Assembly (NCBI GenBank): GCA_030407315.1 | Contig: JALQPE010000221.1 | Span: 1-64,000 of the forward strand | DNA length: 64,000 bases | Source of the DNA: Asparagopsis taxiformis | Lineage: Eukaryota; Rhodophyta; Florideophyceae; Bonnemaisoniales; Bonnemaisoniaceae | Direction: 5' to 3' | Shown: positions 33,101-44,662 of the stretch, in pieces | How the letters are laid out: each line of letters starts with the position of its first letter | Numbering within the stretch: the first letter of the stretch is position 1 | The notes under the pieces: model-generated | Told to the model about the DNA's origin: nothing | The model's input: the letters and a program-made list of their open reading frames with translations, nothing else | Databases searched by the model: none | Program-made: the position numbers and the translations under genes

Positions 33101-33906
33101 TTCTTTCACAGGAGCTAGGGAGAGAAATAGATGTGGAAGACGAGGTAGTGAAAAACTGCTTCCAGGAACCGGTTCTCCAGCTTCTCTCCCAGCGTCGAGG
33201 AAAGATATTGTCGGCGGATGGTGAAATTGTGACGTGGAGAGGGCATGGAGGTATATCTATTGACGAGGTCAAGGAGTACATGAATGGAAAATGTGATATG
33301 GCAGAGGGTGCTGTAGGTGTTTTCAAACGGTTCTTTACCGAAAGGTACGGAAGCGGAACAAGCGGGTGTGGAAAGTATGCCGAATGGGTGAGAAGAGTTT
33401 CTAGAAGCACTACGACAGAGTGGGGAAGGAAAACAGTGCAGAGGTCTGGCTCTCTAGAATCAGGAGCTATCATCCATGCTGTTTGCCCTGAACAGATGAC
33501 ATGTGAGGATGGTGCAACTTCACAAGCGATTCTGTACCCGGCGTCTCGTCTCACATCAGAGATAATGCGGGGAAGAATTAATTATGAACCGCGGTTTTTT
33601 ATTGTTCTAGCGTTCTTTATCCTGAGGAACGAGAGTGCGAGAGATGAGCAAGGTACAGCTTATGGAGTTTGCCTGGGTTTGCAAAAAACTGATGAAGGAG
33701 TGTTCAAGGTCGAAGAGAGGCGACGAACAGTAATTGTGGAGATGAGTGAGGGAGTCACTGAGGTGTTTGGTATGCACTATTGCAATGGGAGTGTATGCGA
33801 ATATGATGAGAACATGAGGGAGGTAAGGCACGGACCCGGACTGCTGGAGGGTGGAGAGATATATGCACTATGTAGGCGAGACGGATTTCCACCGAGGGCT
33901 GCATGA
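30104..33906 (+). pseudogene. Element B transposase, Plavaka/KDZ (CACTA) type, one frameshift
   Basis: ATG 30104 opens a basic N-terminus (APRRTPIRKKTTSRRTKARF). The first frame stops at 31966. A second frame takes over at about 31900-31930 and runs to 33906; one added base gives about 1,267 residues. The second frame has the family's core. VVFLDPVGSIGDYPAV holds the probable catalytic Asp, HTSNSPCHICSF is the CxxC that follows, IAPDHLLSGLAQDVL comes next, and VQELIFERMHQPLKKG is the E..H...K motif near the third acidic residue. The order matches the module C transposase, but the sequences are strongly diverged. It should cut and rejoin the element at its CACTA ends. No GT...AG intron explains the shift, since no sequence is lost. 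It may be a real mutation or an assembly error. Confidence 0.78.
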
Positions 33907-34026
33907 TTTTTAGGGAAGAATAAAATGAATAACCAGATGCATCACATATGAATTGTACACTCTAGGGCGTTGGTGGATTGGTGCAAAGTAGTGGGGAGAG
34001 GATCTGAGAGGATGGAGGGAGGTATG

Positions 34027-34425
34027 CTTACAGCAAAGTCATCGTTACGATGACTTTGCTGTAAGAAAACGTTTCCATTACAGTGGCCAAGAATTTTTTA
34101 CCGGGTAAAAAAATCGTGGCAGCTGTAATGATTTGCTGTAAGGAACCGTTTCCTTGCAGTGGCCGAAGAATTTTTTACCGGGTAAAAATCAGCAAGAATT
34201 TTTACCGGGTAAAAAATTGTGGCCGCTGTAATGTTTTCTTTTCTTACAGCAAAGTCATCGTAACGATGACTTTGCTGTAAGAAAACGTTTCATTACAGCG
34301 GCCACAATTTTTTACCCGGTAAAGAAATCGTGGCTGCTGTAATGTTTTCTTTTCTTACAGCAAAGTCATCGTAACGATGACTTTGCTGTAAGAAAACGTT
34401 TCATTACAGCAAATTCATCGATAGT
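34027..34425. repeat. Element B palindrome cluster 1 (three copies)
   Basis: Copies of a 39-bp palindrome (CTTACAGCAAAGTCATCG, short centre, mirror) at 34027, 34243 and 34354. Between them lie TTTTTACCGGGTAAAAA-type palindromes and CATTACAGCGGCCACAATTT. The cluster lies between the transposase and the first ParB-dioxygenase gene of the element. Confidence 0.92.
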
Positions 34426-35150
34426 TAAGGTTAAGTAACCAACTTTAGGATGTCCAGAGGACCTGCTCGTTGTAAGGAATATTGATCAACTGACGAAGAG
34501 GAAGCATTTTGAATCGACTAGGGTAGGAACGCAATGAGATTTGGTATGCAAGAAAACTGAATCGCAGTAGTGAATAGGTAGTTGAAATGAATTCATATTG
34601 ATGTTCTTTGGTGTATTGTCCATTGGAGCACATTGAAAACCATTTATATGATCACCGTTTAAATAGTCAATGAATCCTTTGCAGCCGAGTACGCCAATAG
34701 GAAGAAATTCAAGCAGTGGCCTGCACGGGAACCGTTTATTTGTGAGTAGCAAAAGTTAGTGTAGAAATGAATTTTTCAGACTTGTAGGAGAGGTGGATCG
34801 TAGTAAATGTATAAAACTCACGTAGAATCGATTGATAGGAATCAATGGTACGGAAGAAGAAGCGAGGTGGAGAGTGTGGATGAAATAGGTTGTTGGAATA
34901 TGAATGATAATTGACGTGGTGAGGTAAACGGGTTCGATTGCATTATATGCGCTAGAGGTACATACTATTAGGTGTAGATTGATGGAAAGGGCTAAACGCT
35001 TTGTGGAGGTATCAGGATCAGGTAGAGTCAGAGGTGCTGAGCGGGTGCAGCGTAAGGTTCATCAGGACTGAAGGTAGGTAGGGGATGTCTTGTCCGGACA
35101 GTATATGAGAGGAAGCTGAGAGACGGGAAGCGCACTCGGAGGTACCACAA
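34426..35150. other. Intergenic, upstream of ParB-dioxygenase gene 3
   Basis: AT-rich. No gene and no CT-rich leader like those of module A. Confidence 0.4.
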
Positions 35151-35222
35151 TTGTGGATTTCATCGTCTACACAACATTTGAACAGAGAACCGATTGAACG
35201 AACTGAGATTGCAGGGATTACA

Positions 35223-38200
35223 ATGGGAGACAATAGTATCATGAATACTACAGCGGAGAAGAGCAATTCTCCTTCTGCTGAAGAGAAAAGCATCACTATT
35301 GCTCAGTACAGCTCTTCTAAAGTGCAAGTTGATCCTCGCAAAGTGAAGTTTCCGACAGTGACCTCCCGTTTGGTGCGACCGGGTCGTGTAAACGAACTGG
35401 CCAGCATTTTCATGGATAGAGGTTTCTCTACCACTGGAACTATGATTACAGTCTGCAAAATGGAAGATAACGAAGGAGACGAGTTTTACTGCATCGATGG
35501 CTCTCATCGCATAGCTGCTCTGCAACTATGCCTGGAGAAGTACTCAGGAAAGAACAGGGATTCCTTGGAATTGGTTTGGGTACAACAGTTGATTGCGCCG
35601 AACGGGCGTCTAATTTTCGATGCGCTGGAGGTTCTGAAACTGTCTCTCGAAGCCAATATACAAACTCACGATGTCGCTTCTGTGAGCATTGCCGACAATG
35701 TCTGTGCGGTCATAGAGTTTCTCAGGTTTTCCAACCAGATGGATCTTCCTGTTGTCCGGCTTATTCCTATTCTGAAAGAAGTGAGCTATATTCTGCCGTC
35801 CGACAGGAACCGTTCGGAGAACTCGTATAGGCAGTACATCAACATTGCGAAGGGGTTCAATCGCACAGACAGCGTTGCTTTCGTGTACTGGAGCTCTATC
35901 CCTAGCGTTTACAATGCTTTGGATAGGAACAGAGAAATCGAGGATGCAAGAACCGAGGGAAGAGATCCGGACTTTTCTCGAATTGACTCTGCCGATATGT
36001 ACGGGTGCGTGCTCGATCTTGTCAATAACGCAATATTCCGCAATGGCACGGACGGACGCGGGACGCGCGATAAGGAGTGGTTCCAGTGGTTTGTGCTCGA
36101 GATGACAGCGTCGTGGACAAGGATGAGGAGGAAGAGAGGACTTGTCAGAAATATCGGAAGCGGAAGTCCGTTCACGATGCGCACTTGGCTACTGGCTCTG
36201 TTGGCCATCTATGATATGGCAGAGGTCGTCCGCAAGTGGTTGAACTCTGCAACGATGGAGGAATTCGTGCGAACGGATTTGGCAGCAGAAAACGCGAAGG
36301 AGGTCGGGGATAATGATCATCGCATTGGAGAGCGCATTGTATTCGTCCTTGTCGACTTTCATGACGACGTGGTAGACAGAAGCAGTCTGAGAACCAAGAA
36401 CGGGATGTTTACAAACAGTTTTTACGACAAACTGGAATATGCTACCGGGACAAAGGCAATGCAGGAGACGAAAGCGGAGGAGGAGAGGGAACGGAATCGC
36501 ATGACCCCCGGAGAAATAGAAAAAGCACTTGTTGCTGGCGCCAAAGCAGAAGAGGAAGAAGCACCTACTGCCGCAGAACAGGGAAATAATTCTACAGAGA
36601 AGGAAACGGTGGAAACTCCTGGTCCTGTTCAAGCAGAAGAAGGAGTATCTGCCGAAGCCCAAGTAGAGCAGGAAGTTTCTGCTGTTGTGGAGGAAGAACA
36701 GGAAATTACTCCAAATGTGGTGGCTGAAGAAGTGATTCCTGCTGTCGCGACGAAAGCAATAGAAGAGGCACCTCTGAGCACCCCGAAAGAAGCAGAAGAC
36801 CGTCCTGCCGCAGCAAAAGAGGGAGGACAGGAACGTCCTGCCACGCGTCTTGCAGCAGCTGAGAAGAGGGAAGCAGAACGTCTTGCTGTTCTCCAAAAAG
36901 AACAGGAACGTCTTTCAGCTTCAAGGGCAGAGCGGGAAAGTCGTGCCAGGGATAATTCGCCGGGAAGGATTGTCAGAGAAGATCTTCCTCAGGGAAGGAA
37001 ACAAAGCGGCGATACGCAAAGTCTGGATATCAACTTGGACAATAGTGGTCGCATGGACATAGACACGCCTGGACAACAAGCTGGAGATGCGCAGAACCGC
37101 TCTGTGATATTGAAACTTCGAATCAGGACACCAGAAACTTACAGCACTAGCCCGGCCGAAGTGGACAAGGAGAATTCGGGAAGAAGCAGGAGTTCTGGTG
37201 GAAGCGGCGATGAAAACGAGTCCAGGTTGCATAAGAAGCGAAGAAGGAAAGATACTAGCGCGAATTTTTCTGAGCCCAATACGCCGGATGACAACATTGA
37301 GATTGGGCCTCCCCGGGAAAAGAAGAGTAGAGTCAATGCAAGAAAACGAACTGGAGAAGAAGCACCACTCTTCACTGACGAGCAAGAAAACTCCCTTCCA
37401 GACCGCACATTCGCAGAGGAGATACCTGAGAAGCTGCCTTTATGCGTTCCTTCCAACTCGAGAATGAAGTATTATATCACAGAAGAAGACATTGATACAA
37501 TCCGGACGGAGATAATGGAAGCAGCTGCAGGCTACTCTACTTTGGTATGTCCCCTCGGTTCTTGTGAAAGCCAACAATACTTCAGCTACCAGAGAAGAAT
37601 GATCGACGAGCTTGGTTACGTGGTGTTGCAAGACATTTTCTCTTCTACTACAGTGGGAGCAGCTACGCACGAGTTATTCACACAGATGGCCAGCACATTC
37701 CAAGGTACTACAAGTGGCTCAAGTGCAAGTCAGAAGAACCCGTGGAAACCACTTCGACCGAAAGACAGCACTGGTGTATTCAAGACGGACCGGAAAAGCA
37801 TCTGCGATGACCTTGAGCAAGAAAGCGCGCGGCAGTACAGGAACAAGCTGATTCTGGAGCTAGGTAAGGCGATTTGTGCGGAGAACCTGAAGCTCGGGTT
37901 TGGAAGAGAAGAAGCGGTGGTCTTTCCAGAAACGGGTCTTCGTCTGATTTTGACCGCAGAAGGTAGTCAGGAGCAACTTATGCATACCGATGTTCCCGTC
38001 CGTGAGGGAACTGGAACTGGTCCTCTCAACTCGCCATCATATTTCATGATGGCTGCTGGTGCGGATGGGTTCATCATTCGTATCGCCAAGTTCAGCCATG
38101 TGTGCCTAAGTCATCCAGCGAAAGACAAGTACCGCGTGCCAGTGACGAACGTGCGCATCCCACCGTATTCCCTGCTTGTATGCCGAACGGACGTGTATCA

Positions 38201-38342
38201 CGGAGGAATGGGATTCGCGGAGGGTCGTTCTTCGGTGAGGTACCAGCATCCTATCCGGTCCCATCTATCACTGCGAACTTCCAGGGAGAAGTTGCTACAG
38301 CCTCCCTTCAATGTCAACTACTGGGAGCGTTTAGATATCTGA
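35223..38342 (+). CDS. ParB-like domain / 2OG-Fe(II) dioxygenase fusion, element B paralogue 3 (intact)
   Basis: 1,039 residues from ATG 35223 (MGDNSIMNTTAEKSN); the frame is also open for 24 codons upstream. The ParB-like domain covers about 30-130 with D92-G-S-H-R96. A helical region follows to about 400. A very Glu/Ala-rich linker (about 415-590) is likely a long helix or coiled coil, followed by Ser/Arg-rich basic patches. The dioxygenase domain fills the last 220 residues: H921-T-D923, H993 in DVYHGGMGF, R1012 in PIRSHL. All iron and 2-oxoglutarate ligands expected of the fold are present. It is closest to the gene at 39868 (shared SPSYFMM.{3}ADGF and SHVCL blocks). Substrate unknown; DNA or chromatin is suggested only by context. 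Confidence 0.83.
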   Translation: MGDNSIMNTTAEKSNSPSAEEKSITIAQYSSSKVQVDPRKVKFPTVTSRLVRPGRVNELASIFMDRGFSTTGTMITVCKMEDNEGDEFYCIDGSHRIAALQLCLEKYSGKNRDSLELVWVQQLIAPNGRLIFDALEVLKLSLEANIQTHDVASVSIADNVCAVIEFLRFSNQMDLPVVRLIPILKEVSYILPSDRNRSENSYRQYINIAKGFNRTDSVAFVYWSSIPSVYNALDRNREIEDARTEGRDPDFSRIDSADMYGCVLDLVNNAIFRNGTDGRGTRDKEWFQWFVLEMTASWTRMRRKRGLVRNIGSGSPFTMRTWLLALLAIYDMAEVVRKWLNSATMEEFVRTDLAAENAKEVGDNDHRIGERIVFVLVDFHDDVVDRSSLRTKNGMFTNSFYDKLEYATGTKAMQETKAEEERERNRMTPGEIEKALVAGAKAEEEEAPTAAEQGNNSTEKETVETPGPVQAEEGVSAEAQVEQEVSAVVEEEQEITPNVVAEEVIPAVATKAIEEAPLSTPKEAEDRPAAAKEGGQERPATRLAAAEKREAERLAVLQKEQERLSASRAERESRARDNSPGRIVREDLPQGRKQSGDTQSLDINLDNSGRMDIDTPGQQAGDAQNRSVILKLRIRTPETYSTSPAEVDKENSGRSRSSGGSGDENESRLHKKRRRKDTSANFSEPNTPDDNIEIGPPREKKSRVNARKRTGEEAPLFTDEQENSLPDRTFAEEIPEKLPLCVPSNSRMKYYITEEDIDTIRTEIMEAAAGYSTLVCPLGSCESQQYFSYQRRMIDELGYVVLQDIFSSTTVGAATHELFTQMASTFQGTTSGSSASQKNPWKPLRPKDSTGVFKTDRKSICDDLEQESARQYRNKLILELGKAICAENLKLGFGREEAVVFPETGLRLILTAEGSQEQLMHTDVPVREGTGTGPLNSPSYFMMAAGADGFIIRIAKFSHVCLSHPAKDKYRVPVTNVRIPPYSLLVCRTDVYHGGMGFAEGRSSVRYQHPIRSHLSLRTSREKLLQPPFNVNYWERLDI

Positions 38343-38589
38343 TGAAATTAGTTCTTAATAGCATTCTATGGCAGGCATCAAGGCCGCCTTCAAGTAAACG
38401 ATGAAAGTTAGGCTAGTACATGACGTTTGCGTATGTAGACGGGTCAGGAGATATACAATACTCAATTTAATATGAGAAGGGGAGGAAACTATGGCGGGCA
38501 CTACTAGAATAGAACAAGGTAATATCGCAGTCGTCTTTGGTTGCAACATTGAGGTGAGGAAGGCTTACAGATGATGCAGTTTCGCTGGG

Positions 38590-38805
38590 GTGCTGACAGC
38601 AAAGTCATCGTTACGATGACTTTGCTGTAAGAAATCAAATCATTACAGCGGCCACAATTTTTTACCGGGTAAAAAATTCTTGCTGATTTTTTTACCCGGT
38701 AAAATTTTCTCACCACTGTAATCAAACCTTTCCTTACAGCAAAGTCATCGTAACGATGACTTTGCTGTAAGCATCCCGGGTAAACGGCTTCGGCTGTAAG
38801 CGGTT
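38590..38805. repeat. Element B palindrome cluster 2 (two copies)
   Basis: 39-bp palindromes at about 38594 (first bases changed) and 38733, with ACCGGGTAAAAAATTC between. It ends CATCCCGGGTAAACGG, an outer arm that recurs mirrored at 39350 and 43970. Confidence 0.9.
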
Positions 38806-39345
38806 GGGAGTTTCGTCCGTCTCCCACCCTGGGAAGGGTGAGAAGGGAAGTGTGGAGCCGGGAACATCGTACAACGATGGTTTGGACGGCTGTTGACGGC
38901 TCTGGGGAGCACTCTGCGTCGTGCAAGCCTGGTTTGCGCTGGCTGCACTACCTGGTATTGAACGGTTCTGTGCGCAAAGTTTACTCATGAAGGAGGTAGG
39001 GTGTTGTGTACCACACCAACCATAGTTACTAACATTTGCAGTGTACTCTAGTGATGTAATTATTATTCTAGTTTCTAACTATACAATGATATTAAGTAAG
39101 TCAGATGTGCACAGAGCATGGTCTAAGCCTAGCACGGTAGAGAAAGATGGAAGAAAGATTGAAGGGTAGGCATGCAGAAGTATGAAGGCAGCAGTATGTG
39201 TAGACTATGGCAGTGGTAAGAAAATATTTCATGCACCAAAGGGTGGGCAGAGTGACATTAGAGACGTGGTGTGTAGGGGGAAGGTAGGTGGAGATGATGA
39301 AGGAGGACAACAGAAATGAGAGCGAGGGTTGAGACCAACGGCTTA
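38806..39345. other. Intergenic, no gene seen
   Basis: Lies between two palindrome clusters. Short ORFs only, none with family similarity. Confidence 0.4.
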
Positions 39346-39665
39346 CAGATGGAGCAGTTTACCAGGGATGCTTACAGCAAAGTCATCGTTACGATGACTT
39401 TGCTGTAAGGAAAGGTTTCATTACAGTGGCCATGATTTCTTTACCCGGTAAAAAAATTCCTGGCCGCTGTAATGAAAACGTTTTCTTACAGCAAAGTCAT
39501 CGTAACGATGACTTTGCTGTCAGGAAACAAAACATTACAGTAGCCATGATTTCTTTACCCGGTAAAAAAATTCCTGGCCTCTGTAATGAAACCTTTCCTT
39601 ACAGCAAAGTCATCGTAACGATGGCTTTGCTGTAAGGATCCTTGGTAAACTGCCTGAGCTGTAAT
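39346..39665. repeat. Element B palindrome cluster 3 (three copies)
   Basis: 39-bp palindromes at 39371, 39485 and 39598, with CCATGATTTCTTTACCCGGT spacers. The outer arms CAGTTTACCAGGGATGC and GATCCTTGGTAAACTG are near mirrors, so the whole block is itself an inverted repeat. Confidence 0.92.
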
Positions 39666-39799
39666 TGTCGTACAACGAAAAGTGATGTGGAAGGTTCGGA
39701 TTGGTCAACCGCTGAATATCATTACCAGGGTGTATACTAATAGGAATATGTCAGTTCTCTGAGTTTCGCCTATCTTACTCAGCTTACGCAGCAAAACAG

Positions 39800-39867
39800 C
39801 TTGTCGTTCAGATCTTCTTCTCTCTTTCTCAATCTTTCACTCTTCTTTGTCATTTCTCACCAAAGCA
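39800..39867 (+). promoter_or_regulatory. Pyrimidine-rich leader of ParB-dioxygenase gene 4
   Basis: CT-rich tract (TCTTCTTCTCTCTTTCTCAA) just before ATG 39868, like the leaders of module A. Confidence 0.45.
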
Positions 39868-42800
39868 ATGGCTCAACAATCCCCCAACGCTTTCGACCGC
39901 CAGGTGCGCTCTGCCAGCCGCCGTGACAACGATTCTCCCACTCCTTCTCCCTCTCCTTCTCCTTCTCTGGCCCCCCCTGTCCCCATGGACGTTTGCGAAG
40001 CTGCTGCAGCGCTGACCCAGCTCAGCCCAGCACCTAAGCCCGTCCCCTCCCCCCTTCCGCTTCCGATCCCGCGGTTGTCCCGACAATCGACGCTGGCGTT
40101 CCCGCAACTCCGCTTCCGGCTCAATCTGCCGAAGCGGCGCCAGCCGTCGAGGGATCTGGTGCTCCTCTGCCTAGCTCGCCTGCTCCGGACATGATCATCG
40201 CGTCCGGCAGCGACTTGGCAGAGGATGCGGAGAAGGTCGATGATCACAACGCTCGTGACATCGTACCGAACAAGCCTCTCCGCAGCACCAGGCTGGCCTA
40301 CCCTGGCACAGTGCCCATCCCGGTGGATGTGGACTACGACATAAGTCCGGAGAGCTGCCGAAACATTCCAGTCTTCATTTCCCCTCTGGATGTTTCTCCT
40401 CCGGCAGTCGTGTCCAGGGTGGTCAGGCCGCATCGCGTTGATGAGTTGAAGAAAACGTTTCTCACTCAGGGATTTTCCGTGATTGCTTCACGCGTGTCCG
40501 TCTGCGAGGTGATTGATTCCAATGCCAAAGTACGACTGCAATACGTCGATGGATCTCACCGAGTGACCGCGTTGAAGGCCATTCTCGAGTCGGCTGGACC
40601 TGCTCCTGCGAAGGACAGTCCAGAGTGGGAGGAGTTTGTCAAGTCTGACATCTACCGTCGCTTTGGAACTATTCCAGTCGACTTTCTCCTCCCACCGACT
40701 CGGCTTGGCCGGGATGTCTTCTGCTCCGAAGAAGTACTCCCGCTTTCACGGCTGATGAACTTCCACACCCACAATGTCAGCGAGGTAACAGTTGCTGACA
40801 ATGTGTGCTCTGTGATGGAGTTCATCAATATCCACCGCCTGGGAAAGAAGAAGATCGAGCCGACCGTTCAATACATTAAAGAACGGAAAGCGCTGAGCTG
40901 GATTCGTCCGAGACAGCTCATGCGCTACGTCTCGATCGCGCGAGGGTTCAAGACCATTGAAAGCCCTGCTTTCAAATACTGGTCGAGCATCCCGAACAGG
41001 CCGGAGTTCGTTCAATTTTCTTCGACGGAGGATCTGGCTGGGTGTACGGTGAACTTGTTGTTCAATGGGTCGTTCAGGAGTGCTCCGGATGTACAGAAGT
41101 GTTTCATCCTGGAGATGACGGCGCGCTACACTTGTAGCCGTCGGTCGGCCGGGCTGAAACCGTACTCGGTTGGTACCATTGGGCAGGAATGGATTGCTGG
41201 TTTGTTGGAAATCTTCGGGTACGTGAAGGAGGTGGCCGAGTACTGGAACGTGTCGGATGTGTTGAGGATGCTGGATGGGTCAATTCCCAGCGTGGGTGAC
41301 CCGAGCAAGAGCTTCGACATTCGCTCGCGCGTTGTCGAAGTTCTTGCTCAGATGGTCCCCAAGAAGGGGTGCTGGGCAGACTTCCGTCCCAAGGAAGGCC
41401 CCCCCGATGGTTACAGTTACGAAAATATTTTTCCCCGTAAGAAGTCTGTCTTCGGGAAGGACGCCAGGAAAATGCTCCTGCGCGTCACTGGGTACCGCGA
41501 CATGATTATGCGGAAACGCTTTCACGCGATGTACCCAGACATCCCACATGCTGCGCTCCCAGCCACATGTGGTGATGATGCCCCCATCCCTTCCTCTTCC
41601 AATTCCTTGCCCATCCCTTCATCCTCCATTCCTTTGCCCCCACCACCTCAACTGGAATCTTCCAGCGATTCCGAGGTTGCCCCTGTTCCTGTCTCTACCC
41701 CTGCGGTGACCCCGGTCAAGCCGACTGCGCGTGGTCCCCAGGCTGGCAGCGAACGCTCTGGTCCAGTTTCCCACGCCGGGACTGGTACCCCCAACCGTCC
41801 TGTCCAAGCCGCGCAGGAGCAGGTCTCACCGGCTTCGCAGCCTGAGCCTGCGACTCCGGCTGCCGAGCAGCACCCTGCTGCCCCGGCCCCCGCTGTCGAA
41901 GCTTCCCGTTCTGCATCTGCTAGCAGTTCGGGAAGCTCCAGCGATGACAGTTTCGTCCCTTCACCATCCGGTGGGGTTGGACAGAAGACGGTTGCGAGGA
42001 TTTCGACGGAGGGCCCTACTCCCGAGAATGTGGTCGAGGGCAGCAGTGCGAAGGGCGGTGCAGATCCTGACGAAGATGTCATTGAAGTCAGTGATTCTGC
42101 ACCGCCCGGAGTGGAAACTTCTGGGAGGAAAGTGATGCCCAGAAGGAGTACCCGCCTGCAAGCGAGTCGTTCCGGTCGTGGTGGAACGGCGGGTGGTGCT
42201 GTGGAGGTCGTCGAGCTGGAGAGCGCCCCCGAGGATGCGGGTGAAAACTCCATCCTCGGGAAGCGTAACTTGGATGCGCCTTCTGCGACGCCCGAGCCTT
42301 CTACCAAAAAGAGAAGGCTCGGTGAGACTTCATCAAAGTCGTCGTCAAAGAAATCCAAGTCGGCTTCCCGAGGTCGCTCTCGGGAGCCGGTTCTCCAGTT
42401 CGACGACGCCCAGGAGAATCCCATTCCCGACAGTATCGTCGATGAGAATGTGGCCGCCGTTCTCCCCAGCGCAATTGCGTCTGGCAGCCGGATGAAGTAC
42501 TATATGGAAAGTACGACGGTGGAGACGGTTCGGGCGGAAATGAGGGCGGCAGCATTCCAGGCAGCTGCATCGCCGGGTGCTGAGGATACGGTGGTGGACA
42601 GGTACTTTGCGGTGAAGAAGGCATTGTTGGAAAACTTGGGGGTTATTGTTATGGAAGGCCTGTTGGCATCGTCCACGGCTGGTAATGCGACGCATGAGTT
42701 GTTCGGACACTTCGCTAGGCAGTTCCCGCTGGTTGAGGAGGTTGAAAAACCCTCCCAGCAGTCTGATTCTAACGATGACGACAGGGAGCCACAGGACGAG

Positions 42801-43481
42801 CCGCCAGCTTTCGCAAAGCCCGGCTTCGATCCTTCGCCGTGGCAGTTCATCCACAACGTGGGTGATGCGAAGGACCGCATGGATGGTGGTCGTGGGCGCC
42901 TCTCTCTGCCGCGGCGTGAGTTGTGCGACAAGTTGGAGGAGGGGAATTTGGAGATGTATAAGAACAAGTTGGTGGCAGAGCTTGCTCTTGGTGTTTGTGC
43001 GGAGTTCTTGAAGTTGGGAATGGAGGGTGAGGATCCTGTCTTCTTCCCGAAGACAGGATTGCGGCTGCTTCTTACAGCAGATGGGGCTGCGGACCAGGAT
43101 GGGCACACGGACTTCAAGGTATCCACGAATAGTGTTGGCAGTCCTACCAAGTCTCCATCATATTTCATGATGTCGAGCGGAGCCGATGGGTTCTTTATAG
43201 TAGCTGCCCCTTATAGTCATGTATGCCTGGCCAATCCGGACGCCGATATGTGGAAGGTTCCCCCTCTAACCTTTTGGGTGCCACCCTATTCCGTATTGGT
43301 TGGTCGCGGTGACCTTTACCATTACGGGGTCGGCTTCAGCCGAGGAGATCTTCCTGCAGGCGAGAAGTTAGTCTATGGCCTGCCCACGCGCGGCCACATC
43401 TACTTGAAGACGGAGAAGGACGTCCTCACGGACCACATCCACACCGTCGAATATTACAAGTACGATAGGAGCAATAGATAG
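39868..43481 (+). CDS. ParB-like domain / 2OG-Fe(II) dioxygenase fusion, element B paralogue 4 (one frameshift in the N-terminal tail)
   Basis: The start at ATG 39868 (MAQQSPNAFDRQ) follows a CT-rich leader. That frame fails in a C-run at 40041-40054 (CCCCTCCCCCC). The frame that continues is already Pro/Ala-rich coding (PTIDAGVPATPLPAQS) before the ATG at 40191, and one added base gives about 1,204 residues. The folded part is intact: a ParB-like domain with VDGSHRVTALKA (about 40545-40565), a helical region, a Pro/Ser linker with basic patches, and a dioxygenase domain with H-T-D (GHTDF, near 43104), H in GDLYHYGVGF (near 43319) and R in LPTRGHI. If the shift is real, translation could still begin at 40191 and lose only a disordered tail. 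The roles are as for its neighbour at 35223. Confidence 0.78.
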
Positions 43482-43965
43482 CATATCAGAAGTATTAAAA
43501 CCTATACTACTGTTCCCTGCTAAAAAGTTCTGTCTTTCTCATCTCAACATTGTTATCTTAGCCCACTTTTCGGTTTTCATCTATACATCTGGCCTTCATC
43601 TCATAGTTTAGTGCTACTCAGCAGATTGCTTGCTACTTTTTAATATTAGTCTACAACGTTGTATGATTTTACTAGCTAGGCCGTAGGGGGAGACTAGTTT
43701 CAACCCTTGACAACGCGCAGATTTCGACTACGAGAGCCGTCACTGTGATAAATTATTGGTAGAATTTTCGTCTATCTTCCCACCTACACTAGGCTACCTA
43801 TATATATACAGGATACAGGGTATACCCTGAACAGAGACCACGTGAGGTAAAATACTCCTGAGAGCTGCTCACAGCCGTACAGACCTTTGCTGAGCAATTT
43901 TCCCGACTTCACACTTCGCTTCTCACCTTTACCAAGATGGGAGAAGGACGAAATTCCCTGCTGCT
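43482..43965. other. Intergenic 3' region of gene 4
   Basis: AT-rich, with no gene. A run CTATATATATACAGG lies near 43798. Confidence 0.4.
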
Positions 43966-44395
43966 CATAGCCGAAGCCGTTTACCAGGGTTCCTTACAGC
44001 AAAGTCATCGTAACGATGACTTTGCTGTAAGAAAAGAAAACATTACAGCAGCCACGATTTCTTTACCGGGTAAAAAATTGTGGCCGCTGTAATGATTTGC
44101 TGTAAGGAACCGTTTCCTTGCAGTGGCCGAAGAATTTTTTACCTGGTAAAAAATCAGCAAGAATTTTTACCGGGTAAAAAAATTGTGGCCGCTGTAATGA
44201 TTTGCTTTCTTACAGCAAAGTCATCGTTACGATGAGTTTGCTGTAAGAAAACGTTTCATTACAGCGGCCACAATTTTTTACCCGGTAAAGAAATCGTGCC
44301 TGCTGTAATGATTTGTTTTCTTACAGCAAAGTCATCGTAACGATGACTTTGCTGTCAGCATCCCCGGTAAACGGCCCGCACTGTAATGGGGTGAC
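43966..44395. repeat. Element B palindrome cluster 4 (three copies)
   Basis: 39-bp palindromes at 43993, 44209 and 44320, with the same ACCGGGTAAAA spacers. Outer arms AGCCGTTTACCAGGGT and CCCCGGTAAACGG. It separates the dioxygenase gene from the convergent SET gene. Confidence 0.92.
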
Positions 44396-44662
44396 TGCTT
44401 CTCCTACATCGCTCTCTTACTGGTGTTCTACATGCTGCGTTGCTACACAATTTCTCACTCACATCTTTCTAGTTTCTCTCCTTTTCGTATCCATAGGTAT
44501 AGCAGTAGAAAAGTGGATAGTTTGCACTCCAGGCCGCAGATGCCTTCCTGCAGTCATGTCACGATTTTTGTAGTCTAGTCTATAATATCTAGCGCTCTTG
44601 CAAGATGATGCACAGTCTATTGTCTCTGCCAATGCGTGTTTACTCAAATCTATCAAAGTAGC

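Noticed and set aside
39847..40194. A separate 115-residue protein before ParB-dioxygenase gene 4
   Set aside because: Only its first part is coding-like. After the C-run the Pro/Ala-rich sequence continues in the frame of the downstream gene, so it is the N-terminal tail of that gene with a frameshift.
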